Below, one piece after another: positions 1-7,946 of a stretch of DNA of 64,000 nucleotides. Positions within the stretch are counted from its first letter, which is position 1. Every line of letters begins with the position of its first letter. The translations under genes and the position numbers were made by a program. Below the pieces are notes generated by a model. It had not been told where the DNA came from. It searched no databases and saw nothing but the letters and a program-made list of their open reading frames with translations. This DNA is from Leifsonia sp. CL147 (GTDB taxonomy: Bacteria > Actinomycetota > Actinomycetes > Actinomycetales > Microbacteriaceae). The DNA lies in assembly GCF_900114565.1 (NCBI RefSeq), contig NZ_FOTM01000012.1, positions 1 through 64,000 of the forward strand, read 5' to 3'.

Positions 1-267
1 GACGGGCTCTGGCAACAGATCTGGTCCAACAACCCCAACGAACGTCTCAACCGGGAGATCCGCCGCCGCACCGACTCCGTCGGCATCTTCCCCAACCGCG
101 ACGCGATCATCCGCCTCGTCGGCGCCGTCCTCGCCGAACAGACCGACGAATGGGCCGAAGGACGCCGCTACCTCGGCCTCGACATCCTCACCAAGTCACG
201 CCTCACCCTCGTCACCGGCACAGGAACCGAGGTGAACACCGACACGATCCTCGAACTCAGCGCCTAA
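1..267 (+). CDS. IS256-family transposase, C-terminal fragment (5' end outside window)
   Basis: Frame 1 is open from the first base to TAA at 265-267 and gives 88 residues. It reads through [20 protein letters not shown] and then [20 protein letters not shown]. This is the conserved C-terminal block of Mutator/IS256 transposases, where the family shows NPxERLNrEIkRRtdvVGIFPn followed by [13 protein letters not shown]. The last catalytic Glu of the DDE triad normally sits just upstream of or within this segment, so activity cannot be judged. The frame is intact to its stop, so the copy may be a complete element truncated only by the window edge. Confidence 0.85.
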   Translation, partial: DGLWQQIWSNNPNERLNREIRRRTDSVGIFPNRDAIIRLVGAVLAEQTDEWAEGRRYLGLDILTKSRLTLVTGTGTEVNTDTILELSA

Positions 268-318
268 CAACACCCAGAAGGATCAACAACGACTACACCA
301 CGTCCCGGGACTTGACCC
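1..318 (+). mobile_element. IS256-family insertion sequence, 3' end only
   Basis: The window opens inside an IS256 (Mutator-type) element. The transposase C-terminus runs to 267. About 30 bp later comes TACACCACGTCCCGGGACTTGACC (294-317), which has the look of the terminal inverted repeat of actinobacterial IS256 elements. The left end lies outside the window, so the matching repeat and target duplication cannot be checked and the right boundary is approximate. Confidence 0.7.
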
Positions 319-340
319 GCCGCGGCTGGTCGCTGCAGCC

Positions 341-436
341 GTTGGTCGCCGCTGCCGCTGGCCGTCGACAGCGTTGGTCGCCGCTGCCGCTGGCCGTCGA
401 CAGCGTTGGTCGCCGCCGCTGCTGGCCGTCGCTGCC
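341..436. repeat. 32-bp tandem repeat, two exact copies plus degenerate copies
   Basis: The unit beginning GTTGGTCGCCGCTGCCGCTG and ending GCCGTCGACAGC occupies 341-372 and 373-404 without a difference. A third copy starts at 405 and decays into GCTGCCGCTGGCCG-type fragments to about 460. It lies just downstream of the IS256 end and overlaps no supported gene. Confidence 0.85.
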
Positions 437-546
437 GCTGGCCGCCGCCAGCGCTGGCCGTGCCGTGTCCGGCAACGAGGTGGTGAGTCGACCCTGATCC
501 CCGGTTCTCCCCATCAAGCAGGTCGGTCCGCTCGAAGAAGACCGTC

Positions 547-560
547 GTTTCACGTGAAAC
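547..560. promoter_or_regulatory. parS: parS centromere site 1
   Basis: GTTTCACGTGAAAC is a perfect palindrome and the core of the bacterial parS consensus bound by ParB. It is the most upstream of five copies in front of parA. Confidence 0.93.
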
Positions 561-743
561 GCGTCCATCTCGAATGTCGCCACGTGCAGGCTCGCAATCG
601 CTGGGTGGCCGCGATGAGGTTGCCCACGACGTGCTGGAGCTAGGGCAACTTCGACGCCGGGCTGTCTCGGCGCTCGGCGTCGAGGACTGCTCCCGGCCAC
701 CTAAGCGGGGACTGAAGCCGTCGGCAGACCCACACCAGCGTAG

Positions 744-757
744 GTTTCACGTGAAAC
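744..757. promoter_or_regulatory. parS: parS centromere site 2
   Basis: Exact GTTTCACGTGAAAC palindrome, 197 bp after site 1, in the gene-poor region upstream of parA. Confidence 0.93.
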
Positions 758-1059
758 CACGCCCCCGGCACTGGATTCTGGACAATCCGTCCGCGGACAA
801 GGGCGGCTCTAGGACTCCTTCCACTGGGCTGACTGCGTGGAAGAATCCCACTCGGACGGGGTGCAGGCGAGCGGATAGCGCCGGACGCACTATGAGCGGG
901 TAATTCGCCTAGCCCAGCTCCGGCTGGCCCTGACGCATCAACCCCTACGCGGCAAGCACACGTGCACCCGGCCAAGCCGTCGTCGCATAGCCGTGGGGTG
1001 TCTCTGATCTCGAGCGCAGATCAGGGACGAGCTAGTCGGCCGGTTGGAATGCGGGAGGT

Positions 1060-1073
1060 GTTTCACGTGAAAC
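1060..1073. promoter_or_regulatory. parS: parS centromere site 3
   Basis: Exact GTTTCACGTGAAAC palindrome, preceded by GGGAG. It lies about 1.07 kb upstream of the parA start. Confidence 0.93.
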
Positions 1074-1217
1074 CCCGGCGAGGGCGGGAGGGGTCTCTTC
1101 GCGCGAAACGCACCGAGGCACTTCCCGAGCCACGATGCCCGCTGGGCACGAAAGGCGGAGCATCATCGGCTCATTCGATGAATGTGTCCGCGATCGCAGT
1201 CCCGTCCGGCGTGAGCT

Positions 1218-1242
1218 ATCGACCTTGAACGTGAAGGTCGAT
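1218..1242. repeat. Inverted repeat, 9-bp perfect stem
   Basis: ATCGACCTT (1218-1226) and AAGGTCGAT (1234-1242) flank a 7-nt loop GAACGTG. There is no T-run, so a terminator is not evident. A protein-binding site is possible but nothing identifies the partner. Confidence 0.4.
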
Positions 1243-1833
1243 GATGTCCACCCGCTCCCAGACCTGAATGACGTCGGTTCGCGACAGCGACCTCCTAGGA
1301 TCTACTGACGGCACCGCGAGTGTGGCTTGCAGGCGCGGTGCTCTCCCCAAGACGTCGAGAAGCACTCGCGTCAACGGATGACTTTGCATGATGGGCTTTC
1401 GCACTTCCCGTTGGAAGCGCCGGCGCCAGCGGTCACAGAAATCACCTGAATGTTCGAATGGGTCAGCTTCGAAACGCACCTGCGTCCACGGCGGTCGACG
1501 TATGCAACGCAGTCCCCCGAACCCGCCCGTGCCGGGACCTTCGCTCCGGTGGTCCAGCTCGCAGCTGCAGGCCACCCGAGTGCTTCCAGGCGTCGGTCGA
1601 GTCACGAGGTCGTGCGAGTCCAGCGCCGGCAGGTCACCGGACACCTCCAGGTGCTCTCGTCTCACGAAATCCCCGTTGCGGACGAACCCCGCCTGATCCC
1701 GTCACGCCACCAGGCGCTCGCAGCCCGCCGCAATACACGCGGGAACTCCCCCAGCCGACTGTTCGCGATCCGACCTCGACCACCCGCCCGGCGAGTACTG
1801 TCTGAACTCTCGTCGGCCCGAACGGACAACGAG

Positions 1834-1847
1834 GTTTCACGTGAAAC
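1834..1847. promoter_or_regulatory. parS: parS centromere site 4
   Basis: Exact GTTTCACGTGAAAC palindrome preceded by GAG, in the same local context as site 5 at the parA start (GAGGTTTCACGTGAAAC). Confidence 0.93.
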
Positions 1848-2126
1848 CCTCGAGACATGGCCTCCCTGAAATCAATTGCGGTCCCGCCCAAACAGACCAA
1901 CGCCTCCGACCAGAAACGCACCACGCGTAGAGGTATCTCACCACGACGTCGAGTTCGGCTCGTCCGCAAGACCCGCCATCCGTAGGTGTGAGCGAAGCGG
2001 GCTATCCACAGAGACGCGTGCCGCGCGGGAAGCGTCGGATATCCGAGTTAGAGTTGGTGAACGGGTGCGCTGAGGGTGTGCCAACGACCGACGGAAAGCC
2101 GGTGCGACGCACCATCGAGCGACGAG

Positions 2127-2140
2127 GTTTCACGTGAAAC
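2127..2140. promoter_or_regulatory. parS: parS centromere site 5, overlapping the parA start
   Basis: Exact GTTTCACGTGAAAC. Its internal GTG (2134-2136) is the upstream candidate start codon of parA, and GAGG (2124-2127) lies 6 nt before that codon. ParB bound here could also affect parAB expression; this is inference from position. Confidence 0.93.
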
Positions 2141-3084
2141 AACCCCACCAGGACGAGCACGGCGGAGTAGGTGAGATCGACACGGTGATGGAGTCCGAGA
2201 CGTCGGAGGCGGCATTCGATGGGGGGACTCCCCTCGCTGAAGAGATCCAAGAACTCGCGCGTCGACGTCAGGTGATCGCCGCGACGACGCTGCCGCTCCC
2301 CTCCCGGACGCGCATCTTCACGATCTCCAACCAGAAGGGCGGGGTCGGCAAGACCACGACGGTCGTCAACCTCAGCGCTGCGCTGGCGAAGTCGGGCGCT
2401 CGAGTACTCGTGATCGACCTCGACCCTCAGGGCAACGCGTCCACGGCATTGAGTGTGGAGCACCGCGAAGGAACCCCGAGCGTCTACGACGTCATCGTGA
2501 ACGACCGCGAACTCGACGAGGTGATCCAGAAGAGCCCGGAATTCGAGGGACTCTTCGTTATCCCGGCGACGATCGACCTCGCCGGAGCAGAGATCGAACT
2601 CGTATCCATGGTGGCGCGCGAACAGCGGCTGTCCCGCGCGCTCAATCGCTTCCTCGACGAGTACGACATGGACTATGTGCTCATCGACTGCCCGCCCTCC
2701 CTGGGTCTACTGACGATCAACGCCTTCGTCGCAGCGAGTGAGGTGCTCATCCCCATCCAGTGCGAGTACTACGCGCTCGAAGGTCTGAGCCAGCTGCTCA
2801 AGAACATCCAGCTCATCGAGCGGCACCTCAACCCCAAGCTGCGGGTGTCGACCATCCTTCTGACGATGTACGACTCCCGCACCAACCTGGCGCACCAGGT
2901 GGCCGCCGATGTGCGCGAGCACTTCCCGGCCGAGGTGCTGGAGACGATCATCCCCCGCTCGGTCCGCATCTCAGAAGCGCCGAGTTACGGGCAGAGCGTC
3001 ATCAGCTACGACACCAACTCCAGCGGCTCCCTCTCGTACATGGAGGCGGCCGCAGAGATCGCACGAAGAGGAGCACCCCGCTAA
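2134..3084 (+). CDS. parA: Chromosome-partitioning ATPase ParA
   Basis: ParA is the Walker-type ATPase that moves ParB-parS complexes during origin segregation. The 316-residue product has the deviant Walker A KGGVGKTT at residues 68-75, then DLDPQGNAST and DCPPSLGLLT, the usual ParA signatures. The chosen GTG start has GAGG 6 nt upstream but lies inside a parS site. The alternative ATG at 2188 would remove an 18-residue tail and has a weaker upstream signal. The stop overlaps the parB start (TAATG), so the two genes are translationally coupled. Four more parS copies lie upstream. Identity is secure; the start is not. Confidence 0.96.
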   Translation: MKQPHQDEHGGVGEIDTVMESETSEAAFDGGTPLAEEIQELARRRQVIAATTLPLPSRTRIFTISNQKGGVGKTTTVVNLSAALAKSGARVLVIDLDPQGNASTALSVEHREGTPSVYDVIVNDRELDEVIQKSPEFEGLFVIPATIDLAGAEIELVSMVAREQRLSRALNRFLDEYDMDYVLIDCPPSLGLLTINAFVAASEVLIPIQCEYYALEGLSQLLKNIQLIERHLNPKLRVSTILLTMYDSRTNLAHQVAADVREHFPAEVLETIIPRSVRISEAPSYGQSVISYDTNSSGSLSYMEAAAEIARRGAPR

Positions 3085-4049
3085 TGGCAGCGAAGCGCAC
3101 TGGACTGGGCCGAGGCATCGGCGCCCTCATCCCCACGAGCGACCAGGCGACACGACCGGTCGACGTGTTCTTCCCGGACAACAGTGCCAGCGCCCTCGGC
3201 GGCGCTCTCGCTCTCGCCGAGCGTGAGCCGGACCTCATCGCCGTTCCGGGCGCGCGCCTGGCGAACCTCTCCCCTGCGGACATCGTTCCCAACCGCGTGC
3301 AGCCGCGCGTCGAGTTCGACCGTGACGCCCTCGACGAGCTGATCGCCAGCATCCGTGAGGTCGGTGTCCTGCAGCCGGTCGTGGTCCGTCCGCTTCCCGA
3401 CGAGCCGGGTCAGTACGAGCTCATCATGGGCGAGCGGCGTCTCCGTGCCACCAAGGAGCTCGGTCTCGACAGCATCCCAGCGGTCATCAAAGACACCGCA
3501 GACGAGGACATGCTGCGGGATGCCCTGCTCGAGAACCTGCATCGCAGTCAGCTGAACCCGCTGGAGGAGGCGTCCGCGTACCAGCAGCTGCTGGCGGACT
3601 TCGGGATCACGCAGGAGGAGCTGGCGGGCCGGATCGGGCGGTCCCGTCCCCAGATCACCAACACCATCCGCCTGCTCAAGCTGCCCGCCGCGGTTCAGTC
3701 GCGCGTTGCGGCCGGCGTCCTGAGCGCCGGCCACGCTCGGGCGATCCTCTCCCTGGGCGACGATCAGGAGGCGATGATCCGCCTGGCCGACAAGATCGTC
3801 AACGAGGACCTCTCGGTTCGCGCCGCCGAGGCGGCGGCGAGCAAGACGCCGAAGCCGGCACGCACGAAGGCGACAGCCGGACGCCATCGCGGTCATCTCG
3901 ACGAGATCGCCGGACAGCTCGGAGACCGCCTCAACACGCGGGTCAAGATCTCGCTCGGAGCGAGAAAAGGCCAGATCGTGGTGGATTTCGCCACCATCCA
4001 GGACCTCAACCGCATCCTCGACGAAATCGGGCAGCCCAGCTACTCCTGA
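3084..4049 (+). CDS. parB: Chromosome-partitioning protein ParB (Spo0J family)
   Basis: ParB binds parS, spreads along DNA and partners ParA. The 321-residue protein begins with GLGRGIGALIP, the N-terminal ParA-interacting signature. It has the N-engagement motif GERRLRATKEL near residue 115, ENLHRSQLNPLEEA, and a helix-turn-helix around residues 176-195 (TQEELAGRIGRSRPQI). A C-terminal dimerisation segment ends in VVDFATIQDLNRILDEIG. The ATG overlaps the parA stop by one base. The gene is complete and normal in length for the family. Confidence 0.97.
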   Translation: MAAKRTGLGRGIGALIPTSDQATRPVDVFFPDNSASALGGALALAEREPDLIAVPGARLANLSPADIVPNRVQPRVEFDRDALDELIASIREVGVLQPVVVRPLPDEPGQYELIMGERRLRATKELGLDSIPAVIKDTADEDMLRDALLENLHRSQLNPLEEASAYQQLLADFGITQEELAGRIGRSRPQITNTIRLLKLPAAVQSRVAAGVLSAGHARAILSLGDDQEAMIRLADKIVNEDLSVRAAEAAASKTPKPARTKATAGRHRGHLDEIAGQLGDRLNTRVKISLGARKGQIVVDFATIQDLNRILDEIGQPSYS

Positions 4050-4098
4050 CCGCGTGATCGGCGCGATGGAGGGCTCGCGCCGTGGACGAGACGACCGG

Positions 4099-5055
4099 TC
4101 AGGCGTCAGCCATCGCGGCGATCGCCAAAGCCGCATACACCTCGCCGTGCTCCCGGCCGGATGCGGTGATCGCCTGCGGCATGATCGACGTCTCGGTGAG
4201 GCCGGGGAGTACGTTCGCCTCCAGGAACCAGGGCTGTCCGCCCGCGTCGACGATGAGGTCGATCCGCGAGAGATGCCGCAGGCCCAGCGCGATATGGGCC
4301 GACCTGGCCGCCTCGGCGACGGCCGCCATCACGTGTTCGTCCAGTCGGGCGGGCACGTAGAACCGTGTCTCCCCCGCGTTGTAGCGCGCGTCGAACGTGT
4401 AGGCGCCGTCGACCGGCTCGATCTCCACGGCCGGAAGGGCCTCCGGGCCGTCGCCGGTGTCGATGACGGCCACGGACACCTCCACCCCGTCCACCTTGCG
4501 CTCGATCAGGGCCACATCCGAGTAGGTGTACGCATCGACCATGGCGCGCGGCAGCTCCTCGGCGGTCGTCACGATGGTGACCCCCTGGGCCGATCCGCCG
4601 TGAGCGGGCTTGACCACCACGGGCAGCTCGAGACCGCTGAGCACCGTCGCCAGCACGCTCCCCGCACCGAGCTCACGGAACGTCTCCTGCGGCAGGGTCA
4701 TGGACTGCGGAGTGGAGACGCAGGCGCGCTCCACGATCGTCTTGGCGGTGGGCTTCGACCAGGCGAGCCGCGATGCGTCGGCGCGGGAGCCGACGAAGGG
4801 CACGCCGGTGATCTCCAGCAGGCCGCGCAGCGCGCCGTCCTCGCCGCTCGCACCATGGAGTGCGGGCCAGACCACGTCCGGACGCGTCTCCTCGAGGAAC
4901 GCGAGCAGGGACGCGTCCGGGTCGCGGAACACGACCCGATGGCCGAGACCGTTCAGACCGTCGGCGACCCTGCGGCCCGTGCGCAGCGACACATCCCTCT
5001 CGTGTGAGATGCCCCCGGCGAGAACGACGATGTCGAGTGCCTTGTTTTCAACCAT
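4099..5055 (-). CDS. D-alanine--D-alanine ligase-like ATP-grasp enzyme
   Basis: The 318-residue protein has the Ddl layout. An N-terminal LAGGISHERDVS loop is followed by LHGASGEDGALRG, the ATP-grasp strand PVVVKPAHGGSAQGV, and the metal and substrate end FLEANVLPGLT near residue 278. Ddl enzymes join two D-alanines for peptidoglycan; a paralogue of this type commonly follows parB in Microbacteriaceae. The genome may carry a second canonical ddl, so the exact substrate is not certain. The gene converges on parB, with 49 bp between stops, and is 18 bp downstream of the aminotransferase stop on the same strand. Confidence 0.85.
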   Translation of the reverse strand: MVENKALDIVVLAGGISHERDVSLRTGRRVADGLNGLGHRVVFRDPDASLLAFLEETRPDVVWPALHGASGEDGALRGLLEITGVPFVGSRADASRLAWSKPTAKTIVERACVSTPQSMTLPQETFRELGAGSVLATVLSGLELPVVVKPAHGGSAQGVTIVTTAEELPRAMVDAYTYSDVALIERKVDGVEVSVAVIDTGDGPEALPAVEIEPVDGAYTFDARYNAGETRFYVPARLDEHVMAAVAEAARSAHIALGLRHLSRIDLIVDAGGQPWFLEANVLPGLTETSIMPQAITASGREHGEVYAALAIAAMADA

Positions 5056-5073
5056 GATCAGGTCTTTCTCGTT

Positions 5074-6399
5074 CTAGCGGAGGTCGGTGGGCGGGTTGGC
5101 GCTGGTCCGGTTCCGTACTCCCGACGCCGAGAGCGGTCCCGTGCCGGCGAACGTGTCGAGCAGGTCCTGTTCTCCGCCGATGACGGTGGCGAGCCGGCGG
5201 ATGCCGACCTTGATGTCCTCCGGCGTCGGGTAGCAGAACGACAGACGGATGTTCTGCGCGCCCGAACCGTCCGCGTAGAAGGCCGTTCCCGGTGTGTAGG
5301 CGACCAACTCGGTGACGGCGCGTGGCAGCATCGCCTTCGAGTCGAGGTGCGGCGGAAGGGTGAGCCACACGTAGAACCCGCCGTTCGGGTCGGTCCAGCT
5401 CAGCTCGGGCAGGTGCTCGTTCAGAGCGGAGATCATCGCCTCCTTGCGCTCCCGATAGACCCCGCGGAACGTATCGATCTGCGCTCGCCAGTCGGCATCC
5501 TGCAAGTACTCGGAGATCACCAGCTGGCTGAAGGAGCTCGGGCTCAGGACGGCCGCCTCGTTGGCGAGGATGAGCTTCTCGCGGATGGCATGCGGCGCCA
5601 GCGCCCAGCCGGCGCGGAAGCCGGGCGCCAGCGTCTTGGAGAAGGTGCCGAGGTACACGACGCCGTCCTTCTCCACCGAGCGCATCGCTGCCGGCGGCTT
5701 CTCCTGGAAGTACAGGAGTCCGTAGGGGTTGTCCTCGAGCACGAGGATGTCGTTCTGCCGCGCGATCTCGAGGATCTCGAGCCGCCGCTCCCAGGTGAGG
5801 GTGACGCCCGCCGGGTTGTGGAACGTGGGGACGGTGTAGAGGAACTTCACCCGTCGCCCGGCTGCCTTGAGCCGGGCGATGTGCTCGCGCAGTGCCTCGG
5901 GGATGAGACCGTGCGCATCCATCGGGACGTGGTCGACCTCGGCCTGGTACGACTTGAAGATGACCATCGCCGTGACGTAGCTCGGCCCTTCGGCGAGCAC
6001 GACATCCCCCGGGTCGATGAACAGCTTGCTGAACAGTTCGAGCGCGTGCTGCGAACCCGTCGTGACGACGACGTCGTCGGCGCTCCCGCTGATGCCCTCG
6101 AGCGCCATCACCTCGAGGATCTGCTCACGGAGCACCGGCACGCCCTGGCCGGACCCGTACTGGAGCGCGACGGCACCGCGTTCGCGCATGACCCGATCCA
6201 TCGCGCCGACGACGAGATCTTGCGGGAGGGCGGAGACGAACGGCATCCCGCCGGCCAGCGAGACCACCTCGGGGCGGCTGGCCACGGCGAACAGAGCTCG
6301 GACCTCACTGGCGGCCAGGCCGCTGGTGCGCTGTGCGTAGTGGTGATACCACGGGTCCAGATTGTTGCCCCGCTGCTGCGGAGTGCCCTGTTCGATCAC
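5074..6399 (-). CDS. PLP-dependent class I/II aminotransferase (2-aminoadipate aminotransferase-like)
   Basis: A 441-residue fold-type I aminotransferase. It shows LAGGMPFVSALP near the N-terminus, YGSGQGVPVLREQI, TGSQHALELFSKLF and the lysine loop GTFSKTLAPGFRAGW, in which Lys255 should bind PLP. The order of motifs resembles the LysN/MocR-like group that acts on 2-aminoadipate, aromatic or branched amino acids. There is no N-terminal GntR DNA-binding domain, so it is an enzyme and not a MocR regulator. Substrate cannot be read from sequence. It is followed closely on the same strand by the Ddl-like gene. Confidence 0.88.
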   Translation of the reverse strand: MIEQGTPQQRGNNLDPWYHHYAQRTSGLAASEVRALFAVASRPEVVSLAGGMPFVSALPQDLVVGAMDRVMRERGAVALQYGSGQGVPVLREQILEVMALEGISGSADDVVVTTGSQHALELFSKLFIDPGDVVLAEGPSYVTAMVIFKSYQAEVDHVPMDAHGLIPEALREHIARLKAAGRRVKFLYTVPTFHNPAGVTLTWERRLEILEIARQNDILVLEDNPYGLLYFQEKPPAAMRSVEKDGVVYLGTFSKTLAPGFRAGWALAPHAIREKLILANEAAVLSPSSFSQLVISEYLQDADWRAQIDTFRGVYRERKEAMISALNEHLPELSWTDPNGGFYVWLTLPPHLDSKAMLPRAVTELVAYTPGTAFYADGSGAQNIRLSFCYPTPEDIKVGIRRLATVIGGEQDLLDTFAGTGPLSASGVRNRTSANPPTDLR

Positions 6400-6481
6400 G
6401 TGTGAGTTCCGTTTCTCTGCCGTTCAGCCATGCTATGCGGGTGGAGCGCCGCGGCGAAAATCGCTGCGGCGTCCGGGGTAC

Positions 6482-6519
6482 GAAAAGACCCGCCCGGCGG
6501 GTGAGCGCCGGACGGGTCT
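6482..6519 (-). terminator. Rho-independent terminator of the trx operon
   Basis: On the minus strand AGACCCGTCCGGCG pairs with CGCCGGGCGGGTCT, with one mismatched pair in a 14-bp stem, and is followed by TTTTCG. It lies 18 bp beyond the trxA stop and before the aminotransferase gene, so it should end trxB-trxA transcription. Confidence 0.85.
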
Positions 6520-6536
6520 GAAGAGGACGGGTCGCG

Positions 6537-6863
6537 CTACGCCAGGTAGGCGGCCAGGTCGGCTTCGAGGGCAGGCTTCGGCTTCGCGCCGATGACGGTC
6601 TTGACGACCTCGCCGCCCTGGTACACCTTCATCGCGGGGATGGAGGTGATCTGGTACTTCGCAGCGGTCTGCGGGTTCTCGTCCACGTTGAGCTTGACGA
6701 TCTCGATCTTCTCCGAGTGCTCTGCGGCGATCTGGTCGAGGATCGGTCCGACGGCGCGACACGGACCGCACCACTCGGCCCAGAAGTCCACCAGAATGGT
6801 CTTCTCGCTGTTGAGGACGTCCTGCTCGAAGCTGGCGTCCGTGACCGAACGTGCTGCTGACAT
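6537..6863 (-). CDS. trxA: Thioredoxin
   Basis: A 108-residue cytoplasmic thioredoxin with the redox motif WCGPC (Cys32, Cys35), VDFWAEWCGPC and the cis-proline segment SIPAMKVYQGG. It reduces protein disulfides using electrons from TrxB. The ATG at 6863 is preceded by AAGGAGA. It starts 13 bp after trxB ends, so the two are one operon, closed by a strong terminator. Confidence 0.97.
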   Translation of the reverse strand: MSAARSVTDASFEQDVLNSEKTILVDFWAEWCGPCRAVGPILDQIAAEHSEKIEIVKLNVDENPQTAAKYQITSIPAMKVYQGGEVVKTVIGAKPKPALEADLAAYLA

Positions 6864-6876
6864 TATCTGTATCTCC

Positions 6877-7863
6877 TTATGCGGTGGTCGTGAGTTCGAG
6901 ATCACCCGACGCGCCATCCGCTGCAGCGTCGAGTAGGTTCTGGGGAAGCGATGCCAGGTAGTGCTCCGCGTCGAGCGCGGCGACCGTTCCGGACGCCGCG
7001 GCGGTGACCGCCTGGCGGTAGGTGGGGTCGACGACGTCGCCGGCGGCGAAGACACCGGGCAGGTTGGTCTTCGAGCTACGTCCCTCGACGGCGATGGTCC
7101 CCTCCGCCGTGAGGTCGAGCTGACCGTGCACCAGGTGGACGCGCGGGTCGTTGCCGATCGCGATGAACAGGCCCTGCAGCTGCAGCTCGCTCTCCTCGCC
7201 GGTGACGAGGTTGCGGAGCGTGACGTTCTGCACCTGCTCGTCGCCGCCGATTCCGACGACCTCCGAGTTCCAGATGAACTCGATCTTGTCGTTGGCGAAC
7301 GCGCGGTCCTGCATGATCTTGGATGCCCGGAGCGAGTCGCGACGGTGGATGACGTACACCTTGTCCGCGAAGCGGGTGAGGAAGTTCGCCTCCTCCATCG
7401 CCGAGTCGCCGCCGCCGATGACCGCGATCGTGCGCTGACGGAAGAAGAACCCGTCGCAGGTGGCGCACCAGGAGACACCGTGACCGGACAGGCGCTCCTC
7501 GTCCTCCAGGCCGAGCTTGCGGTAGGCGGAACCGGTCGCGAAGATCACGGCGAGCGCCTCGTGGGTGGCACCCGAGCCGAGCGTGACCTTCTTGATCTCG
7601 CCGGTCAGGTCGATCGAGACGACGTCGTCGAGCACGATCTCGGTTCCGAACCGCTCGGCCTGCGCCTGCATCTTGAACATCAGGTCCGGTCCCATGACGG
7701 CCTCGGGGAAGCCCGGGAAGTTCTCGACCTCTGTGGTGTTCATGAGCTCGCCGCCGGCCTCGACGGACGAGGCGATCAGGAGCGGCTTCAGGTTGGCACG
7801 GGCCGCGTAGATGGCCGCGGTGTAACCGGCTGGGCCGGAACCGATGATGATGATCTGCCGCAC
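6877..7863 (-). CDS. trxB: Thioredoxin-disulfide reductase (NADPH)
   Basis: A 328-residue FAD enzyme that passes NADPH electrons to thioredoxin. It has the FAD motif GSGPAG at residues 8-13, the redox pair CATC (Cys133, Cys136) followed by Asp, and the NADPH motif GGGDSAMEEA. The C-terminal FAD-binding ATG motif, of the form GVFAAGDV, is also present. The GTG at 7863 is chosen because AAGGAG sits 7 nt upstream and it gives the normal N-terminus. A longer upstream frame overlaps murJ and is not credible. Confidence 0.97.
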   Translation of the reverse strand: MRQIIIIGSGPAGYTAAIYAARANLKPLLIASSVEAGGELMNTTEVENFPGFPEAVMGPDLMFKMQAQAERFGTEIVLDDVVSIDLTGEIKKVTLGSGATHEALAVIFATGSAYRKLGLEDEERLSGHGVSWCATCDGFFFRQRTIAVIGGGDSAMEEANFLTRFADKVYVIHRRDSLRASKIMQDRAFANDKIEFIWNSEVVGIGGDEQVQNVTLRNLVTGEESELQLQGLFIAIGNDPRVHLVHGQLDLTAEGTIAVEGRSSKTNLPGVFAAGDVVDPTYRQAVTAAASGTVAALDAEHYLASLPQNLLDAAADGASGDLELTTTA

Positions 7864-7946
7864 GGAGGAACTCCTTGACCTGTTCTGACACCCCTGACCG
7901 GAGGCATCGACCTGTAGAACACATCCTAAGCGGATGCTATTCCGTG

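Larger units (their letters stand above)
268..2133. other. 1.87 kb stretch without convincing genes; parS-rich upstream region of parA
   Basis: No open frame here has the third-position G/C bias, ribosome-binding site and recognisable motifs seen in the flanking genes. The stretch holds the IS256 terminus, a 32-bp tandem repeat (from 341), four of the five parS sites (547, 744, 1060, 1834), a 9-bp-stem inverted repeat at 1218-1242 and a DnaA-box-like CTATCCACA at 2002-2010. In most actinobacteria rsmG, jag and yidC precede parA; I see no trace of them here. A 149-codon minus frame (1216-1665) is the longest candidate, but its codon use is unlike that of the neighbours. Confidence 0.6.

Noticed and set aside
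341-460. CRISPR or plasmid iteron array
   Set aside because: Units abut without spacers and decay rapidly; no cas or replication gene is adjacent. A simple tandem repeat explains it.
1216-1665. 149-codon minus-strand frame in the parS-rich region as a gene
   Set aside because: Third-position G/C is far lower than in neighbouring genes, there is no recognisable motif, and it runs through the 1218-1242 inverted repeat. It remains the best candidate if a gene exists here.
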